A DNA stretch of 20,546 bases from contig CAMCYT010000018.1 of the NCBI GenBank assembly GCA_945885485.1, forward strand, positions 1 through 20,546. The letters are read 5' to 3'. Below the pieces are notes generated by a model. It was given only the letters and a program-made list of their open reading frames with translations, did not search any database and was not told where the DNA came from. This stretch comes from Prosthecobacter debontii. Its GTDB lineage: Bacteria > Verrucomicrobiota > Verrucomicrobiia > Verrucomicrobiales > Akkermansiaceae. A program made the translations under genes and the position numbers. This document shows positions 1 to 6,079 of this stretch, in pieces (position 1 is the first letter of the stretch; each line of letters starts with the position of its first letter).

Positions 1-36
1 TCTGCGACCTTTGCGCCTCGGCGGTGAAAACTCTTC
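1..36. repeat. Dispersed repeat family A, copy 1
   Basis: This copy matches 491-526 with one mismatch over 36 bases, in the same orientation. Its core reads CTCTGCGACCTTTGCGCCTC and ends in GGCGGTGAAAACTCTTC. The window starts inside it, so its true left end is not seen. It lies 34 bp beyond the premature stop of the NERD remnant, so it may mark the breakpoint of that gene. Similar sequences occur at 390-435, 480-527, 9024-9073 and 9323-9367. Confidence 0.8.
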
Positions 37-70
37 TTTTCAGTGCATAGAGGGGCAGATAATTTGTGAA

Positions 71-316
71 CTAAACGACCACGTGGTCGATCTGTGTCGT
101 TCCTTCCTCGGATGGATGCGGAAGGTAAAGATCATGGAAGACTCGGTATTGCGCAGGATCGAGCTTACGCAGCCCGCGAAGCACCATCTTTTCCCCAAAC
201 CAGCCTTTATATGTCGGTGAGGCGTAGATCTTGAATAGGACAAAGATCCCAAGCAGACAGGCGAGCCCGGGCCAGTTGTTCAGCAACACATTGAAGAAGG
301 GTTCGAAAATTTTCAT
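71..316 (-). pseudogene. NERD-domain protein, 5' fragment only (truncated)
   Basis: Eighty-one codons on the minus strand from the ATG at 314-316. The first ~30 residues hold a hydrophobic segment (about 9-30). Then comes the start of a nuclease-related (NERD) domain: GWFGEKMVLRGLRKLD, a YRVFHDLYLP stretch and EEGTTQIDHVVV. In complete NERD proteins the QIDHVVV strand leads into a segment with the catalytic-type E-x-K motif. Here a TAG follows VVV directly, and no NERD-like sequence continues in any frame before the repeat at 1-36. The gene is therefore a 5' remnant, probably cut by a deletion or recombination at the repeat. Complete relatives are usually about 200 residues or more. The domain call rests on motif recognition; the truncation is seen directly. 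Confidence 0.7.
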
Positions 317-389
317 GCGGTTTTGAAACTAAACGAAATGAAATCTGTGGATAGAGAAATCAGCGAAGCCAGTGATCGAAGGTTAGAAA

Positions 390-527
390 AATTTCACCGC
401 AGAGGCGCAGAGGTCGCTAAGGAGCGCAGAGGAAGAATATATGTAAAAGAAACCCAATTCCTTCTATTATCAACCCTAGCTCGGCGTCCCTCTGCGACCT
501 TTGCGCCTCCGCGGTGAAAACTCTTCA
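390..527. repeat. Dispersed repeat family A, inverted pair
   Basis: The left arm (390-435) reads TTTCACCGCAGAGGCGCAG and continues to AGCGCAGAGG. The right arm (480-527) reads CTCTGCGACCTTTGCGCCTC and ends in GCGGTGAAAACTC. The two arms are imperfect inverted copies about 45 bases apart. The right arm is a near-identical direct copy of 1-36. The 317-581 gap holds nothing else I can support: a 64-codon plus-strand ORF here is made largely of repeat sequence. Confidence 0.85.
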
Positions 528-581
528 ATTTTCGACTTCGCTGCTCCGATGCGTCGGGGCTGGGGAGATGGGTAATGGTCG

Positions 582-1406
582 TTATTTCAGCCGTTTCAGG
601 TTGGTGTCCGCCAGTAGGGTGCGCATCTGGGTGATGGCGATTTCGTTGAGTTTGAGCAAGCGTTCGGGTGCTGGGAGTCCTTGGCGGATGAGGACGGAGT
701 TGAGGCTTTCGAGGTTGGTGAGGACGACGAGTTGCTCGAGCGGGGCGTGGTCGCGGATGTTACCTTCCGCATCGGGACGGGCGTCGCGCCATTGTTTCGC
801 GGTCTGGCCGAAGAGGGCGACGTTGAGCAGATCCGCTTCATCGGCGTAGATGAATCCGGCTTGTTGTTTATTCACTGCGGGCGGGATGAGGGTTTCCTTG
901 ATGGCATCCGTGTGGATGCGGTAGTTGATCTTGGCAAGGGTGCGCTGGAGGTTCCAATCGAGCTTGAGGCGGTCGTTTTCCTCGTCCTTGAGGCGCTGGA
1001 ATTCCTTGATGAGGTAGAGTTTGAATTCCGGGCTGAGCCAGGAGCCGAATTCAAAAGCGATGTCCTTGTGGGCATAGGTGCCACCGCCGTAACGTCCGGC
1101 CCGCGATTCAAATCCGATGGCTCCTGTAGCTTCGATCCACTTTCGCGGGGTGAGCGAGAAGCTGTTGAGACCGGCCTGATTTTTAAAGGTCTCGAATTCG
1201 AGACCTTTAAAACCCGGGTTGTGGATTTTTTCCCAAATCCCAATGAACTCGAGTGTGTTGCGGTTCCGCATCCAACTGTAGATCAGTACGTCATCCCCGA
1301 ACTTCTTCGCCATGTCGGTGAGCGAGATGAAATCCGAGTTGTCGCGGGAATGAATCGCAATGGCTGAACCTTGGACTTCGATGGTGGTGCGTTTGGTTTT
1401 ACTCAT
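582..1406 (-). CDS. KilA-N domain-containing protein
   Basis: This 274-residue protein carries a KilA-N DNA-binding-type domain at about residues 10-140. Recognisable stretches are FISLTDMAKKFGDD, YSWMRNRNTLEFIGIWE, NQAGLNSFSLTPRKWIEATGAIG and RYGGGTYAHKDIAFEFGSWL, followed by FKLYLIKEFQRLKDEE. The C-terminal ~130 residues resemble the accessory region of chromosomal KilA-N proteins, with no further named domain. The family is best known from phages and large DNA viruses (antirepressor-like or antitermination roles); the job of chromosomal copies is unclear. The ATG at 1404-1406 overlaps the TGA of a 43-codon upstream ORF (ATGA overlap). It has little Shine-Dalgarno of its own, so translational coupling is likely. 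A perfect 32-bp palindrome encodes residues 65-76. Beside a NERD remnant and repeats, this looks like an accessory locus. Confidence 0.85.
   Translation of the reverse strand: MSKTKRTTIEVQGSAIAIHSRDNSDFISLTDMAKKFGDDVLIYSWMRNRNTLEFIGIWEKIHNPGFKGLEFETFKNQAGLNSFSLTPRKWIEATGAIGFESRAGRYGGGTYAHKDIAFEFGSWLSPEFKLYLIKEFQRLKDEENDRLKLDWNLQRTLAKINYRIHTDAIKETLIPPAVNKQQAGFIYADEADLLNVALFGQTAKQWRDARPDAEGNIRDHAPLEQLVVLTNLESLNSVLIRQGLPAPERLLKLNEIAITQMRTLLADTNLKRLK
1181..1212. repeat. Perfect 32-bp palindrome inside the KilA-N gene
   Basis: The 16-base half TTTTAAAGGTCTCGAA is followed immediately by its exact reverse complement, with no spacer, centred on GAATTC. It encodes residues 65-76 of the KilA-N protein (GFKGLEFETFKN), inside the domain and without disturbing the frame. 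The bases just outside (1180 and 1213) do not pair, so the arms end sharply. It may act as an operator, a cruciform or an mRNA hairpin; the sequence shows only the symmetry. Confidence 0.95.
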
Positions 1407-1534
1407 GGCTCAAGTTGGGGGGTTGCGGTGGTTTTAAATGTGGCGAATTCGCCATAATTAGAACCGATTTTTACCATTTTGTTGGCGTCAACAAAATGGT
1501 CGGGAGCTTTGGAAAATGAAATTGATACGTTCAT
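1403..1534 (-). CDS. Small ORF upstream of and overlapping the KilA-N start (43 aa)
   Basis: This ORF runs from the ATG at 1532-1534 for 43 codons and ends in a TGA at 1403-1405 that overlaps the KilA-N ATG. It has the stronger ribosome binding site of the two: AGGTGAG (complement of 1539-1545) four bases before the ATG. The product begins MNVSISFSKAPDHFVDANKM and contains NYGEFATFK near residues 26-34. That segment resembles the GLEFETFKN stretch of the KilA-N protein, so the ORF could be a duplicated scrap, a small partner protein or a leader ORF that couples translation. Two palindromes (1441-1454 and 1473-1500) lie inside it. I do not recognise a family. The ORF and its binding site are seen; expression is inferred. 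Confidence 0.45.
   Translation of the reverse strand: MNVSISFSKAPDHFVDANKMVKIGSNYGEFATFKTTATPQLEP
1441..1454. promoter_or_regulatory. 14-bp palindrome, possible operator
   Basis: TGGCGAATTCGCCA is a perfect palindrome 35 bp upstream of the KilA-N start codon. It shares the 8-base core CGAATTCG with the 32-bp palindrome at 1181-1212. It could be a binding site for a dimeric regulator or for the KilA-N protein itself. In the small ORF it encodes the GEFA residues. Confidence 0.4.
1473..1500. promoter_or_regulatory. 28-bp inverted repeat upstream of KilA-N
   Basis: Two perfect 12-bp arms, ACCATTTTGTTG and CAACAAAATGGT, flank a 4-base spacer (GCGT). It lies 67-94 bp upstream of the KilA-N start and inside the 43-codon ORF. 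It could work as an operator in DNA or as a hairpin in the transcript. It lacks the T-run of an intrinsic terminator. Confidence 0.55.
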
Positions 1535-1538
1535 GATT

Positions 1539-1545
1539 CTCACCT
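1539..1545 (-). promoter_or_regulatory. Shine-Dalgarno site for the 43-codon ORF
   Basis: Read on the minus strand this is AGGTGAG, four bases before the ATG at 1534. Clear Shine-Dalgarno sites are uncommon in this window, so its presence favours translation beginning at the small ORF, with KilA-N translated by re-initiation across the ATGA overlap. Confidence 0.5.
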
Positions 1546-1632
1546 GAGATCTGAAAGAGTATTCATAAGAACAGTATCAAAGGCAAGTCTGAAGAAGAGA
1601 ATGAGGCGTGATTGGATTTTTCTTTATCGACT

Positions 1633-1669
1633 CGCTTCGCGCGGCGCTCTGCGGCGAGAGCGCCCTACC
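1633..1669. repeat. REP-like palindromic repeat family B, single copy
   Basis: The hairpin at 1643-1664 has perfect 8-bp arms, GGCGCTCT and AGAGCGCC, around a 6-base loop. It is flanked by CGCTTCGCGC on the left and CCCTACC on the right, as in the copies at 7065-7100 and 17003-17038. It lies 21 bp past the stop codon of the M28 peptidase gene (minus strand), so it may also limit 3' degradation or end transcription. The rest of the 1407-1689 gap holds the small ORF and its palindromes. Confidence 0.85.
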
Positions 1670-1689
1670 AAATAACAGATCTACCTCTT

Positions 1690-2700
1690 TCACTTTCCTA
1701 GCATCTTGATCGCCTCATAGACCCCGACGACGACTTTGCCCATGCGGTGGTAGTCTAGGCTTTCTGGGGTGTCGCCGAGTTTGTGGTAGTTTTTGTTTCG
1801 GTAGAAGGCGGTGTTGGTGACCATGGCGGCGGGGATGTTGTGGGGCCAGTAGTTGCGGTGGTCGGAGAAATCGATGCCAGGGAGAGAGGCGGGGGCGCGG
1901 AAGGAATACACGGGGAGATCGGTGGTGCCTTGCATGCCAGCTTTGAGGTCTGCGATCCAATCGCTTTGATTCCACTTACTGACGACGGTGATGTAATCGC
2001 CACGACTTGGATAATAACCTTTCAGGATAGGCACGGGGTAATCCTGGGATCCGGGTGCATCGCTGAAATAACCGATCATTTCTAACACAATCACACCGAT
2101 GATTTTATCTTTTTCTCCGGCGACGCTATTCGCATGGAACGCGCTGCCCATTTGTGGGCCGCCGAAGAACGGGGGTTCTTCCAAGGTGTAGGCGACCAAT
2201 TCGATTTCGACATCTGGCTGGTCTTTGCCGATCAAGTAAGCGAGTTCTAACAGACCCGCGACACCGCTGGCGTTGTCGTCTGCGCCAGGTGTTTCGTCGC
2301 AGGAATCGTAATGCGCACCGATGATGATTTTCTTGGGTTTTCCAACACCGAATCGACCGATCACGTTTTTATAGGTGATCCTATCCACAATGAATTCCTG
2401 CATCTCAACTGTGGCGCCAGCATCCTTGAGGTTTGTGGAAATATATTCCGCGCAGCGATTTAGGTTTGCTGGGTTATCTGAATTGCGCGGATGGAAATTT
2501 TTGCTCAGGGCATCGACGTGTTTCCGCAACCGCACTTCATCGGATTTTTTGGAAGATGGCTCGTTGGTGCGCGTGCTGGGTTGAGCGACCAAATAGCAGC
2601 CGGCTACCAACACCGCTAGAAGCACTGAGCAGATGCGGATGCAGCTACGGAACAAGCGATAACGCAGGGAACGCGGCGGTGGGGTGTTAGATTCGTTCAT
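1690..2700 (-). CDS. M28-family zinc metallopeptidase, probable lipoprotein
   Basis: The 336-residue product has a basic N-terminus, a hydrophobic stretch at about 21-34 and a lipobox-like LVAGC, which would place the lipid on Cys35 and the enzyme in the periplasm, membrane-anchored. The M28 peptidase domain covers about 75-333. The metal-site motifs are present: GAHYDSC (H130, D132), GADDNASGV (D141/D142), EEPPF (E174/E175, general base), LEMIGY (E207) and NYHKLGDTPESLD (H306). Such enzymes are typically aminopeptidases or related hydrolases with two zinc ions; the substrate cannot be told here. It is in the same direction as the OmpA-like and HtrA genes but separated by a 235-bp repeat-bearing gap, so probably a separate transcript. 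No clear ribosome binding site is seen. Confidence 0.88.
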   Translation of the reverse strand: MNESNTPPPRSLRYRLFRSCIRICSVLLAVLVAGCYLVAQPSTRTNEPSSKKSDEVRLRKHVDALSKNFHPRNSDNPANLNRCAEYISTNLKDAGATVEMQEFIVDRITYKNVIGRFGVGKPKKIIIGAHYDSCDETPGADDNASGVAGLLELAYLIGKDQPDVEIELVAYTLEEPPFFGGPQMGSAFHANSVAGEKDKIIGVIVLEMIGYFSDAPGSQDYPVPILKGYYPSRGDYITVVSKWNQSDWIADLKAGMQGTTDLPVYSFRAPASLPGIDFSDHRNYWPHNIPAAMVTNTAFYRNKNYHKLGDTPESLDYHRMGKVVVGVYEAIKMLGK

Positions 2701-2737
2701 GATCGTGTTAGGTAGAAGCGTTGGGGCGAGTTATAGA

Positions 2738-2882
2738 GGTCTAAAGTCTAAAAGTCGAAAGTCTGTATTAGAATCGCTGGGGCGATTGGGCAAATGAGAT
2801 GTCGTTTGTTGTGGGCTTGGCTCTAAGCTCTCAACCGCACCAGCAGTTCTTGCTTCGACTTTTAGACCTTTGACTTTCGACG
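2738..2882. repeat. Repeat family C (GTCTAAA/GTCGAAA units), inverted pair
   Basis: Positions 2738-2765 are made of short units of the type GTCTAAA and GTCGAAA in direct array. Positions 2852-2882 carry the same array inverted (TTCGACTTTTAGACC then TTTGACTTTCGAC). A related array lies at 10304-10338 between argD and argF. Inside the pair, TAGAAGCGTTGGGGCGA (2713) is echoed by TAGAATCGCTGGGGCGA near 2769. The 2701-2935 gap holds no gene I can support. Confidence 0.7.
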
Positions 2883-2935
2883 TCCCATTTTCGCCGATGG
2901 CTTTGGTGGATAAAATGCCGCCCTACCGGTATGTG

Positions 2936-4243
2936 TTAAAAATCCAAATAGATCTCAGTGCGGCGGTTAGCGCGGCGGCCGGAGGGATCGTCTTCGCCGG
3001 TTTCAGTGACGTTGGGACGGCGGGGTTGGGAGGCTCCTTTAGCGATCGTCACGATTTGCTCAGCAGAGACTCCGGCGGCGGCAAGAAAATCGCGGACGAC
3101 ATCGGCGCGGTTGGCGGAGAGTTGATCGTTGTAGGATTTCGTGCCCAGTGCATCCGTGTGACCGCTCAGAGTGATTTTTTTCTTCGCATCACTTTTCAGA
3201 ATGGAAGCGACGATTTCGAGTTGGCGTTTGGTTCTTGGGCTCATCATGTCCTCATTGAATTCAAAGTAGAGGGCGAGGGTTTCACCTCCGCTGGGATTTT
3301 TGACGAGCGGCGAGTAATAGATGTCACCGCCTGCGACGCGGGTTGCGTAATCTGCTAGAAGTTGATCGAGATTGATTTCGAACACGCGCCATTTTTTGGT
3401 TTCCGCATCCAGGCGTAAGCTGAGAGAAAACTGTGCGGCTTCGCTGCTGTCTTTAGCTTCGATGTATGCCAAGTATCCGACGGTGTCATCGCGTTGGAAC
3501 ATGGCGCGCAGGGGTTTGTTCTGGCGCATCTTGTATTCGCCTTCTTCAAACAAGATACACAGCGTAGCGATTTTCGTTTCCGAAACCGATTTGAGATCGA
3601 CCCATTGCAAAGCAACTTCGAAATCCTGTTTCAATACCGCCTGAAGAAACATGTCGGCCAGATTGAGCGGATCAACTGCTTCTGGTTTCTCACCCGGAGC
3701 AACTTTGGTTTCTGGGACGGAGATTTTTTCGATCTTCCATTTGCCGTTTTCTTGTTTGAGATCGAAAAGGATTTGTTGCTTGGTGGCTTCATCGTTTCCC
3801 ATTTCAAGTGCCCAGCGGGTTCGTTTGTTGAGTTCGATTTCGCCGACTTCCCGGAAAGCGTGAGGTTTTTTGCTGAGTGCGTTGAGGAGCGCAAAGGTTT
3901 CCGCGTCCATCGCATCTTTGCCGATGAGTTCGGAAACTTTCTCCATGTCGCCTTTATTGAGAGCATCGCTGATTTGACTCAGCAGATCTGAGGGATTCGC
4001 GGTTGCAAGGCCGACACCAAGTTTATTGAGAATTTCCTCGGGTGTTTGGACAGGCGCATGTTTATCGACACCGTCAACGACAGGTGGTTTTTGAATTGTG
4101 GTGGTGTCATTTGGCCCGGGCTTACCTTTCGTCGAGGAATTGTCAGCTAGGGTTGACTTTGGCTTGTTCAACCACAGCACCACTGCTGCAACGGCGAGCA
4201 GGGCGGCAAGAACGAGAAAGATGTAAGCAACTTTGTTTTTCAT
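2936..4243 (-). CDS. Membrane-anchored protein with C-terminal OmpA-like peptidoglycan-binding domain
   Basis: The product has 435 residues. An N-terminal membrane segment lies at about 5-25 (AYIFLVLAALLAVAAVVLWL), followed by a low-complexity linker to about 65. Then comes a 240-residue region of alpha/beta character with no name I recognise. The OmpA-family domain covers about 323-435: FEFNEDMMSPRTKRQLE, the loop GHTDALGT (361-368), LSANRADVVRDFL (375-387) and the closing RRANRRTEI. In this family the Asp and Arg residues bind the diaminopimelate of peptidoglycan, so the protein probably tethers the membrane to the cell wall. It starts 12 bp after the HtrA stop codon and is very likely cotranscribed with it, suggesting an envelope-stress or cell-wall role. 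Confidence 0.87.
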   Translation of the reverse strand: MKNKVAYIFLVLAALLAVAAVVLWLNKPKSTLADNSSTKGKPGPNDTTTIQKPPVVDGVDKHAPVQTPEEILNKLGVGLATANPSDLLSQISDALNKGDMEKVSELIGKDAMDAETFALLNALSKKPHAFREVGEIELNKRTRWALEMGNDEATKQQILFDLKQENGKWKIEKISVPETKVAPGEKPEAVDPLNLADMFLQAVLKQDFEVALQWVDLKSVSETKIATLCILFEEGEYKMRQNKPLRAMFQRDDTVGYLAYIEAKDSSEAAQFSLSLRLDAETKKWRVFEINLDQLLADYATRVAGGDIYYSPLVKNPSGGETLALYFEFNEDMMSPRTKRQLEIVASILKSDAKKKITLSGHTDALGTKSYNDQLSANRADVVRDFLAAAGVSAEQIVTIAKGASQPRRPNVTETGEDDPSGRRANRRTEIYLDF

Positions 4244-4255
4244 GAAATTGATTTT

Positions 4256-5749
4256 TTAAAGTTTAGGTATGGTCACGCGCAGTGGCTGACTTTCACGTAT
4301 GAGATGAATGACGGTCGGTTGCAATGGAACCGATATGGCCAGCTCTTTATAAAATTCATTGCTGTTGGAAATTTGCGCATTATTGACAGCGATGATTAAA
4401 TCGCCAGGCGCGATTAAACCATTTGCCAGTGTGTTAGGGGTCACCGCAGTCGTAACAACTCCGCCGAATCCACGCCGGGACTCAATGCCGGAAACATTGC
4501 GGACCTTGATTCCAATCGTGCTGAGAATGCCTAAGTTGATTTCTTCTTCGTTTCGTTGCGTCTGATTTTGAGTTGGTTGAATGGGAACGCTCTCGCGGAT
4601 GATTGCCTCAAGATCAACGATCTCTCCTTTTCGCCAAACTTGCAATTTCACAACGTCATCAATTTTTGATTGCTGAACCAAGGAGATGACTTGCCGGGTA
4701 TTGGTGACGCTCTTGTTGTTGTATTTCAAAATGATATCGCCCGGCTTAAGCCCGGCAAGTTCTGCAGGTGAGCCGGGTGTAATAATATAAACAGCAGATC
4801 CTGTCTCACCGTTGTATCCCAATTCTTGGCGTATTGTTGGGTCCAGATCTCTCATACGCACACCTAGGAAACCACGTGTCGGCCTTCCTTTTAGAATAAT
4901 TTGCTCGAGTGATTCCTTTACTTCATTCGATGGTATAGAAAAGCCAACACCTTGAAAACTTGGATTGACCTTATCGACACTGAATATCGCTACATTGATT
5001 CCAATGATCTCACCTGTTAGATTGACGAGTGGGCCACCTGAGTTTCCTGGGTTGATTGCCGCATCAGTTTGAAAGAGATCGCGTTGGTTATCGGATAGTG
5101 AACGTTCTTTCGCTGAAATGATGCCTTGGGTGACTGTTTCACCGAGGCCGAATGGATTTCCGATCGCAAAAACAAGCTGACCTACTTCAACCAATGACGA
5201 ATTTCCAAGTTTCAATGGAATGAAGGTTTCATTGGAATCGATTTTAATGACTGCAATATCTAACAATGTATCTTCACCCACCATTGTAGCTTTGTAAGTT
5301 TTTCCGCCATGGATTGTGATACGAATTTCTTTTTGGCCTGCTATGACGTGATGATTCGTAATCACATGACCTTCTTTGCTGACAATGACACCAGAGCCTT
5401 GTCCTTGTGTTGGATAGCTACGAATACTGGGTCGTCCAAAAAAATCGACGAGCTGCTCGGTGCGGTAGCCTGAGGTATCGATACTCACCACAGACGGAAC
5501 CACGGCTTTAGTCAAACTTGCATATTCTTGATTGAGGTGGGAAAGCATCTCGACATCACTTAGTTTCAATGGGGATTTCGTACTTGGAGTAAATGTTTCC
5601 TGCGTTTTATTTTTTTGGGGTTTTAAAATCTCAGGAAAGAGAGTTGTGAAATCCTTACCCGAGTGCCAAGTTTTTAGCACCGTAACCAAAACAAAAAATA
5701 GTGCAAATACACCAAGCAAAGTAAGAATGCGTTTGGTAAGAGTTAACAT
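4256..5749 (-). CDS. HtrA/DegP-type serine protease with PDZ domains
   Basis: This 497-residue S1C protease has an N-terminal hydrophobic anchor or signal (about 9-25). The trypsin-like domain covers about 75-285, with the triad in standard motifs: TNHHVIAG (His134), TLLDIAVIKI (Asp164) and NPGNSGGP (Ser237). PDZ1 (about 290-385) has the GFLGVRM entry and SPAELAGLKPGDIIL. A more diverged PDZ2 (about 405-495) contains LIAPGDLIIAVN. The length and two PDZ domains match periplasmic Deg proteases that degrade or refold damaged envelope proteins. It is the first gene of a pair with the OmpA-like gene downstream (12 bp). It is transcribed away from the divergent 330-bp region upstream. No clear Shine-Dalgarno precedes the ATG at 5747-5749. 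The protein is GC-poorer than its right-hand neighbours but shows no sign of damage. Confidence 0.93.
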   Translation of the reverse strand: MLTLTKRILTLLGVFALFFVLVTVLKTWHSGKDFTTLFPEILKPQKNKTQETFTPSTKSPLKLSDVEMLSHLNQEYASLTKAVVPSVVSIDTSGYRTEQLVDFFGRPSIRSYPTQGQGSGVIVSKEGHVITNHHVIAGQKEIRITIHGGKTYKATMVGEDTLLDIAVIKIDSNETFIPLKLGNSSLVEVGQLVFAIGNPFGLGETVTQGIISAKERSLSDNQRDLFQTDAAINPGNSGGPLVNLTGEIIGINVAIFSVDKVNPSFQGVGFSIPSNEVKESLEQIILKGRPTRGFLGVRMRDLDPTIRQELGYNGETGSAVYIITPGSPAELAGLKPGDIILKYNNKSVTNTRQVISLVQQSKIDDVVKLQVWRKGEIVDLEAIIRESVPIQPTQNQTQRNEEEINLGILSTIGIKVRNVSGIESRRGFGGVVTTAVTPNTLANGLIAPGDLIIAVNNAQISNSNEFYKELAISVPLQPTVIHLIRESQPLRVTIPKL

Positions 5750-5906
5750 GGTTTGGAAAAGTCGATGTATGATGGCAGGATGAGATCATTTTCCAAGCGC
5801 GAATGGTTGATTTGATTGAAGTTGTGTTCTTGTTCAATTACTGGGTAATGCTGCTTTCATGATGAATATTCTATTTTTTGAACTTATAAGATCATCATCA
5901 TAATAG

Positions 5907-5915
5907 TGTGTATAA
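5907..5915 (-). other. DnaA-box-like 9-mer
   Basis: On the minus strand this reads TTATACACA, a full match to the relaxed consensus TTATNCACA. It sits at the edge of the AT-rich tract. A single 9-mer is weak evidence; the value lies in the cluster. Confidence 0.4.
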
Positions 5916-5951
5916 GTCCGATAAATGGCTGTTCCGCATGACAGCTATAAG

Positions 5952-5967
5952 TGTTCCACGTGAATGA
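5952..5967. promoter_or_regulatory. parS-like site 1 (degenerate)
   Basis: TGTTCCACGTGAATGA matches the ParB site form TGTTCCACGTGAAACA at 14 of 16 positions; the two mismatches are near the right end. It is the weakest of three such sites in the window and lies inside the candidate origin region. Confidence 0.5.
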
Positions 5968-6062
5968 TAAGTTGCGATGAATGACCGATGGCTATGCGAC
6001 AATCCCCTATGTTTCGTAAACCCTAAGTAGATATCTTCACCTTATCACAAGTTTTTGGGGTT

Positions 6063-6071
6063 TTATTCACA
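6063..6071 (+). other. DnaA-box-like 9-mer
   Basis: TTATTCACA differs from TTATCCACA at one position and fits TTATNCACA. It lies just upstream of the possible starts of the dehydrogenase gene (GTG at 6080), so it could also couple that gene to DnaA. Confidence 0.4.
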
Positions 6072-6079
6072 GCTTATTC

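Larger units (their letters stand above)
5750..6079. other. Divergent intergenic region, candidate replication origin (oriC)
   Basis: This 330-bp gap between the HtrA gene (minus) and the dehydrogenase (plus) has no ORF of note. It holds an AT-rich tract (about 5850-5915) with the triplet run ATCATCATCATAATAG. It also has two DnaA-box-like 9-mers in opposite orientation (5907-5915 and 6063-6071), a parS-like site (5952-5967) and three ATAAGT repeats (5912-5917, 5947-5952, 5967-5972). mnmG lies 1 kb away. Genes to the left point left, and the nearest ones to the right point right. These traits fit an origin but each also occurs by chance in AT-rich promoter DNA. Both flanking genes must also have their promoters here. 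Confidence 0.4.

Noticed and set aside
77..92. CACGTG palindrome (CGACCACGTGGTCG) as a fourth parS
   Set aside because: The flanks are GAC/GTC rather than GTTC/GAAC, and it lies in NERD coding sequence encoding the DHVV strand.
323..517. Short plus-strand ORF of 64 codons
   Set aside because: It is composed mainly of the family A repeats, with no coding signature.
390..527. CRISPR array from repeated units
   Set aside because: Copies are inverted pairs with irregular spacing, not direct repeats with even spacers, and no cas genes are present.
681..1367. Plus-strand ORF of 228 codons opposite KilA-N
   Set aside because: It is antisense to the KilA-N gene, which has clear domain motifs; the plus-strand product has none.
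6042..6050. TTATCACAA as a DnaA box
   Set aside because: It lacks the NCACA order and differs at several positions from TTATNCACA.
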